The position numbers were made by a program, and so were the translations under genes. From NCBI GenBank assembly GCA_020635795.1, contig JACJZD010000004.1:62001-126000 (forward strand): a stretch of DNA of 64,000 nucleotides, in the 5' to 3' direction. The notes under the pieces are model-generated. The model saw nothing but the letters and a program-made list of their open reading frames with translations, did no database searches and was not told where the DNA came from. Positions 1 through 7,800 of the stretch are shown here, one piece after another; the stretch's first letter is position 1, and every line of letters starts with the position of its first letter. Origin of the DNA: Flavobacteriales bacterium (GTDB lineage: Bacteria > Bacteroidota > Bacteroidia > Flavobacteriales_E > Vicingaceae).

Positions 1-1
1 G

Positions 2-1069
2 CAAGAAAAAATTGACTGGGAAAATCAAAAAGATTTTGAATTTAGATATGATGTTGGATTGGCACCTTCGTTTGAAGTTGAACTTTCTGATAAATTTAAG
101 TTTGACCAGTACATTATAAAAGTTGCTAAAGCTGATATTGATAAATATGTTGAAGATTTATCGAGAAGATATGGTAAAATGACCAATCCAGAAGTTGCAG
201 ATGCAGATGATATGTTGTTTGGTAAATTTGAAGAGTTAGAAAACGGACAGGTAAAAGAAGGTGGAATTACCAATTCATCAGTAGTTATTATCAAATCAGT
301 TACCGATTCGTCGCTTCAAAAATCGTTAGTTGGAGCTAAAGCTGGTTCAGTTATTGAGTTAGACCCTAAAAAAGTATCGGAACACGAATCGGATGTTGCT
401 GCTGCTTTAGGTGTTAAACCAAACGAATTAAAAAACATCAACAACAAGTTTAGATATACCGTTGAAAAAATAAACAAAATTTTACCAGCAGAAGTTAACC
501 AAGATTTGTTTGATAAAGTTTTTGGACCAAACAATGTAAAATCGGTTGAAGAATTTAGGGGTAAAATTGAAGAACAAATGTCGCAAGGTTTGGTTGTGGA
601 TAGCGATAGAAAACTAAAGACAGATATTCAAGATGAGCTGTTAAGCAAGCTAAGTCTACAACTTCCTGATAGTTTCTTAAAAAGATGGATTGCCTCAAGT
701 AATGAGAATCCAGTTACTCCAGAACAAATTGAACAAGAGTATGACCAATACGCTAAAGAATTAAAATGGCAGTTGGTGGAAAATAAAATCATTAAAAAAT
801 ACGACATTAAAGTTTCTTTTGAAGATGTTGTTGAGCATACCAAAGGGTTGCTAAAACAACAATTAGCAAGCATGGGATTACCAAGCGATGACGATAAAGA
901 TTTAACAGAAACTGCTAACAGAGTGTTGCAAAACCAAGAGGAAGCTCGTAACATTTATATGATGATGTACGATATGAAAATGATGAAGTTGTTTAAAAGC
1001 ATCTTTAAATTAAATAAGAAAGAAATTTCTTATGAAGATTTTGCCAAAATAGCTTACGGCAAAAAATAA
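2..1069 (+). CDS. tig: Trigger factor, ribosome-associated chaperone (5' end outside window)
   Basis: The reading frame is open from base 2, so only the last 355 or so residues are seen; a TTG at 59 is an internal codon, not the start. Trigger factor binds at the ribosomal exit tunnel and shields nascent chains. The visible part opens with the end of the ribosome-binding domain (FRYDVGLAPSFEVEL), continues through a PPIase-like region (YGKMTNPEVADADDMLFGKFEEL split around residues 40-65 of the visible part) and a long helical C-terminal domain. The PPIase region is divergent, as is common in this phylum. It lies directly upstream of clpP, the usual bacterial order, and is separated from it by its own terminator. 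Confidence 0.9.
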   Translation, partial: QEKIDWENQKDFEFRYDVGLAPSFEVELSDKFKFDQYIIKVAKADIDKYVEDLSRRYGKMTNPEVADADDMLFGKFEELENGQVKEGGITNSSVVIIKSVTDSSLQKSLVGAKAGSVIELDPKKVSEHESDVAAALGVKPNELKNINNKFRYTVEKINKILPAEVNQDLFDKVFGPNNVKSVEEFRGKIEEQMSQGLVVDSDRKLKTDIQDELLSKLSLQLPDSFLKRWIASSNENPVTPEQIEQEYDQYAKELKWQLVENKIIKKYDIKVSFEDVVEHTKGLLKQQLASMGLPSDDDKDLTETANRVLQNQEEARNIYMMMYDMKMMKLFKSIFKLNKKEISYEDFAKIAYGKK

Positions 1070-1073
1070 CACG

Positions 1074-1103
1074 AAAAGCCTCGCAATTTTGCGGGGCTTT
1101 TTT
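1074..1103 (+). terminator. Intrinsic terminator after tig
   Basis: AAGCC..GGCTT stem with an inner CGCAA/TTGCG part, followed by six T. The same GCGGGGC-type hairpin is found after two PA-domain genes at 50402 and 52437. Confidence 0.85.
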
Positions 1104-1196
1104 GTTTAAATCTTTGTATAAAAATCATAAATAAATAAATCTTAAAATACTAAATTAGAGGCTTCAATTTAATTACAATTTAAAACCATAACAACT

Positions 1197-1874
1197 ATGT
1201 TTGACAAAGACGAATTTAGAAAATATGCTATTAAACACAGAGGTATAAGTAGCTCAGTATACGATCAATATCAATCGATTCATGCCGATTATATTTCTCC
1301 AACTATTATTGAAGAGCGTCAATTGAACGTAGCTTCTATGGATGTGTTCTCTCGATTAATGATGGATAGAATTATATTTCTTGGAACAGGAATTAACGAT
1401 TACGTAGCAAATATTATTCAAGCACAATTGCTTTTTTTAGAGTCGGTTGATGCAAAAAAAGATATTCAAATTTATGTAAACTCACCAGGTGGTGGTGTTT
1501 ATGCAGGTTTAGGTATTTATGATACCATGCAGTATATTGCACCAGATGTAGCAACTATTTGTACGGGTATGGCAGCTTCTATGGGTGCTGTTTTATTGTG
1601 TGCTGGTGCGGCTGGAAAAAGAACAGCCCTTCCTCATTCAAGAGTGATGATTCACCAACCTTTAGGTGGAGCTCAAGGACAAGCATCCGATATCGAAATT
1701 ACTGCAAGAGAAATCCAAAAATTAAAAAAAGAATTGTACGATATAATTGCTAAACATTCGGGTAAGGATTACGATACTGTTTGGAAAGATAGCGATAGAG
1801 ATTACTGGATGATTGCACAAGAAGCCAAAGAATATGGTATGATTGACGAAGTTTTAGTAAAAGAGAAAAAATAA
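1197..1874 (+). CDS. clpP: ATP-dependent Clp protease proteolytic subunit ClpP
   Basis: Serine peptidase of family S14, 225 residues, that forms the tetradecameric chamber of ClpXP/ClpAP proteases in the cytoplasm. The catalytic triad is visible: Ser128 in TGMAASMGA, His153 in MIHQPLGG and Asp202 in SDRDYW, with the same spacing as E. coli Ser97/His122/Asp171. The N-terminal extension is somewhat longer than in E. coli, as in other Bacteroidota. The usual downstream partner clpX is not next; eno follows after a spacer carrying two palindromic repeats, the first of which touches the clpP stop codon. There is no clear Shine-Dalgarno sequence before the ATG. Confidence 0.96.
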   Translation: MFDKDEFRKYAIKHRGISSSVYDQYQSIHADYISPTIIEERQLNVASMDVFSRLMMDRIIFLGTGINDYVANIIQAQLLFLESVDAKKDIQIYVNSPGGGVYAGLGIYDTMQYIAPDVATICTGMAASMGAVLLCAGAAGKRTALPHSRVMIHQPLGGAQGQASDIEITAREIQKLKKELYDIIAKHSGKDYDTVWKDSDRDYWMIAQEAKEYGMIDEVLVKEKK

Positions 1875-1908
1875 GCCCACCCCATCCCTCCCGAAGGGAG
1901 GGTGAGCT
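1874..1908 (+). repeat. GC-rich palindromic repeat, copy 1
   Basis: Begins AGCCCACCCCATC and has the hairpin CCCTCCCGAAGGGAGGG. It begins at the last base of the clpP stop codon. It resembles the two copies inside hutU (31552 and 32128) in order of parts: AGCCC, C-rich arm, palindrome with a GAA-type loop. It may also work as a terminator-like hairpin, but no T-run follows. Confidence 0.7.
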
Positions 1909-1979
1909 AACTCTAAAATAAGGATTAAGTTTTTTTAATATTAGAAAAATTAAGAAATAATATGAATTTCGCCTCATTT

Positions 1980-2005
1980 CCCCCTTCGGGGGATTAAGGG
2001 GGCTT
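1980..2005 (-). repeat. GC-rich palindromic repeat, copy 2 (inverted)
   Basis: On the minus strand it reads AGCCCCCTTAAT followed by CCCCCGAAGGGGG, so it is the same type of element as copy 1 but in opposite orientation. It ends about 15 bases before the eno start codon, so its hairpin lies in the eno leader. Confidence 0.65.
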
Positions 2006-2020
2006 TCAAACTATAAAAAT

Positions 2021-3310
2021 ATGAGCTATATTGCACAAGTACATGCACGACAAATTTTAGATTCTAGAGGTAACCCAACTGTTGAAGTTGATGTAATCAC
2101 TCAAAATGGTGTTTTAGGTAGAGCAGCTGTTCCTTCTGGAGCATCAACTGGTAAATACGAGGCAGTAGAATTACGAGATGGAGATAAAGGCAGATACATG
2201 GGTAAAGGGGTTTTGAAAGCGATTCAAAACATAAATACAGTTATTAATGAAGAATTAATGGGAGCTTATGTTTTAGATCAAGCTGGAATTGATAAAGCAT
2301 TAATTGCCTTAGATGGTTCTGAAAACAAAAGTAACATAGGTGCTAATGCCATTTTAGGAGTATCAATGGCTTGTGCTAAAGCTGCTTCTGAAGAGACAGG
2401 AATTCCGTTGTATAGTTATGTTGGAGGGGTCAATGCCAATATGTTGCCTATTCCAATGATGAATATTTTAAATGGAGGTTCTCATGCTGATAATAGTATT
2501 GATTTCCAAGAGTTTATGGTTATGCCAGTTGGTGCATCATCGTTTAGTGAAGGGTTAAGAATGGGAACAGAGGTTTTTCATCACTTGAAAGAAGTACTGA
2601 AATCTAAAGGTCATTCTACAAATGTTGGTGATGAAGGTGGTTTTGCTCCAAATTTAAAATCGAATGAAGAGGCGATTGAAACAGTTTTAATGGCGATTGA
2701 AAAGGCAGGATACAAACCAGGCGATGATATGTTTATTGCAATGGATGCTGCTAGTTCAGAGTTTTACAATGCCAAAGAAAAGGTATATCATTTCCATCAA
2801 TCGACAGGAGATAAATTAACCTCTTCAGAAATGGTAAGTTATTGGAAAGATTGGACAAAAAAATATCCGATTCTATCGATAGAAGATGGTTTAGATGAAG
2901 ATGATTGGGCTGGATGGGCACAATTAAATGCCGCTATTGGTAATAAAGTTCAGTTAGTTGGTGACGATTTATTTGTTACCAATGTAAAAAGATTAAAAAG
3001 AGGAATTGAAGAAAAATCAGCCAATTCTATTTTAATTAAAGTAAATCAAATAGGCTCATTAACAGAAACTATTAATGCTGTTGATATGGCAAATAGAGCT
3101 TCTTTTACGTCTGTTATGAGTCATCGTTCGGGCGAAACTGAAGATACCACCATTGCTGATTTAGCGGTAGCGTTAAATACTGGTCAAATTAAAACGGGTT
3201 CAGCATCTCGTTCTGATAGAATGGCAAAATATAACCAACTATTGAGAATTGAAGAAGCGCTTGGTTCAACTGCCAGATATTTGGGTAGAGATTTGAAGTT
3301 TTTGAAATAA
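2021..3310 (+). CDS. eno: Enolase (phosphopyruvate hydratase)
   Basis: Converts 2-phosphoglycerate to phosphoenolpyruvate in glycolysis; cytoplasmic, Mg-dependent. The 429-residue length is normal. Visible motifs: N-terminal GRAAVPSGASTG, the metal-ligand segments AMDAASSEF, SIEDGLDEDD and VGDDLFVTN, the enolase signature ILIKVNQIGSLTET and the C-terminal SHRSGETEDTTIADLAV loop. It is a single gene ending at a strong terminator. The leader holds palindromic repeat copy 2, which could affect expression (inference). Confidence 0.98.
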   Translation: MSYIAQVHARQILDSRGNPTVEVDVITQNGVLGRAAVPSGASTGKYEAVELRDGDKGRYMGKGVLKAIQNINTVINEELMGAYVLDQAGIDKALIALDGSENKSNIGANAILGVSMACAKAASEETGIPLYSYVGGVNANMLPIPMMNILNGGSHADNSIDFQEFMVMPVGASSFSEGLRMGTEVFHHLKEVLKSKGHSTNVGDEGGFAPNLKSNEEAIETVLMAIEKAGYKPGDDMFIAMDAASSEFYNAKEKVYHFHQSTGDKLTSSEMVSYWKDWTKKYPILSIEDGLDEDDWAGWAQLNAAIGNKVQLVGDDLFVTNVKRLKRGIEEKSANSILIKVNQIGSLTETINAVDMANRASFTSVMSHRSGETEDTTIADLAVALNTGQIKTGSASRSDRMAKYNQLLRIEEALGSTARYLGRDLKFLK

Positions 3311-3333
3311 GCGGATTTTAAAGATAAATTGTT

Positions 3334-3365
3334 AACAAAGCCTTTAGTTTTCTAAAGGCTTTGTT
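3334..3365 (+). terminator. Terminator after eno
   Basis: Perfect 14-bp stem (AACAAAGCCTTTAG paired with its complement) with a TTTT loop. The T-run afterwards is weak. Confidence 0.75.
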
Positions 3366-3412
3366 AGTTTTTAGAAGAAATGAAAATATTACATTTATTT
3401 TATTCCAATTGT

Positions 3413-3443
3413 TTGCTAATTAATTTTAGCTTAATTAAATTCG
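3413..3443 (+). promoter_or_regulatory. Candidate promoter of gltA
   Basis: TTG at 3413, a 20-base spacer and TAAATTCG at 3436, close to the Bacteroidota pattern TTG-N19-21-TAnnTTTG with one mismatch. It would give a leader of about 35 bases. Confidence 0.4.
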
Positions 3444-3484
3444 CATGAGCCGAATAGAACATTCACATCTTAATAATATAAAAC

Positions 3485-4768
3485 ATGTCTGAAATAGCAA
3501 AATTAGAGCTTAATGGGAAAGTTTACGAATTTCCTGTTATAGAGGGAACTGAAAACGAAAAAGCAATTGATATTACTAAATTGAGAGGAGCAACTGGTTA
3601 TATAACCATGGATCCAGGGTATAAAAATTCAGGTGCTTGTACAAGTGCAATTACTTTTCTTGATGGAGAAGAAGGAATATTGAGATACAGAGGATATTCG
3701 ATAGAAGATTTAGCTGGAAAAGCTACATTTTTAGAAGTTTGTTATTTATTAGTTTTTGGCGATTTACCAACAAAGGCTGAATTAGAAAAATTCGAAAACA
3801 ACATTCGAAAATATACTTTAGTAAATGAGGAAATGAAAGACATCATTGATGGATTTCCTAAAAGTGCTCATCCAATGGGTATTTTATCTTCATTAACAAG
3901 TGCATTAACAGCTTTCAATTCTAAACCAGTTGATGTAACTTCTGAAGAAGCGATTTATAATGCTGTTTGTAAAACATTAGGAAAATTTGTTGTTTTAGCA
4001 ACGTGGGTTCATCGAAAAAGAGAAGGTTTCCCTTTGAACTATTACGATAATTCAAAAGGATATGTTGAGAATTTTATGCACATGATGTTTGCTATTCCAA
4101 CCGAAAAATATACAGCAAATCCAATTATTGTGGATGCATTGGATAAATTGTTTATCCTTCATGCCGACCACGAACAAAACTGTTCTACATCAACCGTAAG
4201 AATTGTTGGTTCTTCTCATGCTGGATTATTTGCTTCAATTTCTGCTGGAGTTTCTGCATTATGGGGTCCATTACATGGTGGTGCTAATCAAGCTGTAATT
4301 GAAATGTTAGAAGCAATTAAAGCTGATGGTGGAGATGTTGAAAAATACATTCTTAAAGCGAAAGATAAAGATGATCCATTCCGTTTAATGGGCTTTGGAC
4401 ACAGAGTTTATAAAAACTTTGACCCAAGAGCAAAAATCATTAAAAAAGCAGCTGACGATGTTTTAGATGCTTTAGGTATTGATGATCCAATTTTAGATAT
4501 TGCAAAAAAATTAGAGAAAACGGCTTTGGAAGATGAATATTTCAAATCAAAAAATCTTTACCCAAATGTTGATTTCTACTCAGGTATTATTTACCGTGCA
4601 TTAGGTATTCCTTCAGAAATGTTTACTGTAATGTTTGCTGTAGGTCGTTTGCCAGGATGGATTGCTCAATGGATTGAAATGAGAGTTAACCAAGAACCAA
4701 TTGGAAGACCTAGACAAATTTATACTGGACATACTTTACGTCCATTTAAAGAAGTGTCAAATAGATAA
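3485..4768 (+). CDS. gltA: Citrate synthase
   Basis: Condenses acetyl-CoA and oxaloacetate at the entry to the TCA cycle. The 427-residue protein is of the hexameric type II length. Seen in the sequence: HADHEQNCSTSTVR and LWGPLHGGANQAV with the catalytic histidine, the family signature GFGHRVYKNFDPRA, and VDFYSGI with the catalytic aspartate. The N-terminal small domain (residues 1-50) is typical of Gram-negative type II enzymes. The gene stands alone between two terminators. Confidence 0.97.
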   Translation: MSEIAKLELNGKVYEFPVIEGTENEKAIDITKLRGATGYITMDPGYKNSGACTSAITFLDGEEGILRYRGYSIEDLAGKATFLEVCYLLVFGDLPTKAELEKFENNIRKYTLVNEEMKDIIDGFPKSAHPMGILSSLTSALTAFNSKPVDVTSEEAIYNAVCKTLGKFVVLATWVHRKREGFPLNYYDNSKGYVENFMHMMFAIPTEKYTANPIIVDALDKLFILHADHEQNCSTSTVRIVGSSHAGLFASISAGVSALWGPLHGGANQAVIEMLEAIKADGGDVEKYILKAKDKDDPFRLMGFGHRVYKNFDPRAKIIKKAADDVLDALGIDDPILDIAKKLEKTALEDEYFKSKNLYPNVDFYSGIIYRALGIPSEMFTVMFAVGRLPGWIAQWIEMRVNQEPIGRPRQIYTGHTLRPFKEVSNR

Positions 4769-4788
4769 AAGACAAGGTTTGTTTAACT

Positions 4789-4820
4789 AAAAAAGGTGAT
4801 TCATTTGAATCACCTTTTTT
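4789..4820. terminator. Bidirectional terminator between gltA and the surface-protein gene
   Basis: AAAAAAGGTGATTC paired with GAATCACCTTTTTT around an ATTT loop. A-run and T-run flank the stem on either side, so it can serve both convergent genes. Confidence 0.85.
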
Positions 4821-4841
4821 GTTCTTAATAATTTTTGTGGT

Positions 4842-7800
4842 TTATCTAAATAGCGTTAAGGCACCTTTTTTAGTAATTCCATTAATTTCTACAATGTAGT
4901 AATAGGTTCCAGCTGGTACTTCATCACCTGTTGTTGTTCGTCCATCCCAACCAATATTCTGATTGATTGCTTCAAAAACCAACATTCCCCAACGGTTAAA
5001 TATTTGAACATTTACGCAAGTACTTAAATTCTTAGGTAAATCGAGTCTAAACAAATCATTAAATCCATCCCTATTAGGAGTAAAAACACTTGATGGAGTA
5101 ACATCAAATAAATCTTCAAAGTTGCCATTAACAATTGGTAAAGAGAATGTACTAAAACATCCGTTTAGATTTGTTGCAGTTAAAACGGTATTGTTGCTTG
5201 TTCCATAATTAAAAACATGGCTAGGATTTACTAATGTAGATGTTTGACCATCTCCAAAATTCCATAAAAATGAATTTGCCAATAAACTTTGGTTATTAAA
5301 GTTAACTAATATTCCATCACAAGCTAAAGATGTTTCAAAAGTGAAATCTGCAATTGGTTTATCAACAGCAACAACGGTTAACGAAGTAGAATCTGAGCAG
5401 CCATTGATATCTTGTACTGTAACTGTATATGTAATAGTATTAGGTGTATTGGTAAATGGATTAGAGATGTTTGGATTAGATAAATTTATAGTTGGAGACC
5501 AGGTGTATGCCGCATTTGACGGACCAAAAGCATTTAACTGTAGACTATCGCCAATACAAATTGTGGTATTAGTAAGGTCAGGAATAGTAAATACAGAAAC
5601 AATAATAGAATCAGTATTAGAGCAAGAATTGGCATCTGTTCCTTTTACAAAGTAGGTTATTGTATTTGGTGGATATACAAATGGATTAAAAATTGAATTA
5701 TTTGTAATAAAAGTATTTGGTGTCCAAACGTAATTTATTCCGCCTGTGGCAATTAGTTGTATTGAGTCTCCAATACAACGATAAACGGTATCCGTTGTTC
5801 CTATAGTGATAGTTGGCAGCGAATTAACATTCACGACAACGGTATCGGTATTAACACAAAGGTTAATATCCGTACCAGTAACGATGTAAGAAGTAGTAGC
5901 AGAAGGGAAAGCAAGCGGGTTACTAATGTTGGGGTTTGATAATCCAGCACTAGGCGACCAAGCATAAGTATTACCTCCCGAAGCATTAAGCTGAGTAGTA
6001 TCCCCGACACAGATGGTAGAATCAAACCCAGCAGAAATGATAGGCAGCGAGTTAACCGAAACAATAACAGAATCGAAGTTCGCACAAGAGTTGATATCGG
6101 TAGCAAAAACAAAATAAGTGGTAGTAGCAGTTGGCGAAGCAATAGGATTACTAATGGTGGTATCCGACAAGCCAGCCGAAGGCGTCCATAAATAATTTGT
6201 ACCCCCAGTAGCATTAAGCTGCGCAGAAGAGCCGATACAAATAGCGGTATCATTACCTGCATTAATAGTAGGAAGCGGATGAACAGTCACTAAAACGGTG
6301 TCGGTATTAACACAAGAATTACCATCAGTACCCGTAACCATGTAGTTGGTAGAAGAACCAGGGCTAGCAATAGGATTGCTAATGGTAGTATCCGATAAAC
6401 CAGCCGAAGGCGTCCACAAATAAGAAGTAGCCCCCGAAGCATTAAGTTGTACCGAACCACCAATACAGAACGAAGTATCATTACCAGCATTAACAGTTGG
6501 CAGCGAATTAACATTCACGACAACGGTATCGGTATTAACGCAAAGGTTAATATCCGTACCGGTAACGATGTAAGAAGTGGTAGCAGAAGGGAAAGCAAGC
6601 GGGTTACTAATGTTAGGGTTCGATAATCCAGCAATAGGTGACCAAGCATAAGCATTACCCCCCGAAGCATTAAGCTGAGTAGTATCCCCGACACAGATAG
6701 TAGAATCAAAACCAGCAGAAATGATAGGCAGCGAGTTAACCGAAACAATAACAGAATCGAAGTTCGCACAAGAGTTGATATCGGTAGCAAAAACAAAATA
6801 AGTGGTAGTAGCAGTTGGCGAAGCAATAGGATTACTAATGGTTGTATCTGACAAGCCAGCCGAAGGCGTCCATAAATAATTTGTACCCCCAGTAGCATTA
6901 AGCTGCGCAGAAGAGCCGATACAAATAGCGGTATCATTACCTGCATTAATAGTAGGAAGCGGATGAACAGTCACTAAAACGGTGTCGGTATTAACACAAG
7001 AATTACCATCAGTACCCATAACCAAGTAGTTGGTAGAAGAACCAGGACTAGCAATAGGATTGCTAATGGTAGTATCCGATAAACCAGCCGAAGGCGTCCA
7101 AAGATAAGAAGTAGCTCCTGAAGCATTAAGTTGCACCGAACCACCAATACAGAACGAAGTATCATTACCAGCATTAACAGTTGGCAATGAATTAACATTC
7201 ACGACAACGGTATCGGTATTAACACAAAGGTTAATATCCGTACCAGTAACGATGTAAGAAGTAGTAGCAGAAGGGAAAGCAAGCGGGTTACTAATGTTGG
7301 GGTTTGATAAGCCAGCAATAGGCGACCAAGCATAAGCATTACCCCCCGAAGCATTAAGCTGAGTAGTATCACCAAAACAGATGGTAGAATCAAAACCAGC
7401 AGAAATGATAGGCAGCGAGTTAACCGAAACAATAACAGAATCGAAGTTCGCACAAGAGTTGATATCGGTAGCAAAAACAAAATAAGTGGTAGTAGCAGTT
7501 GGCGAAGCAATAGGGTTACTAATGGTGGTATCTGACAAGCCAGCCGAAGGCGTCCATAAATAATTTGTACCACCAGTAGCATTAAGCTGCGCCGAAGAGC
7601 CGATACAAATAGCAGTATCATTACCAGCATTAATAGTAGGAAGCGGATGAACAGTCACTAAAACGGTGTCGGTATTAACACAAGAATTACCATCAGTACC
7701 CGTAACCATGTAGTTGGTAGAAGAACCAGGGCTAGCAATAGGATTGCTAATGGTAGTATCCGATAAACCAGCCGAAGGCGTCCACAAATAAGAAGTAGCC

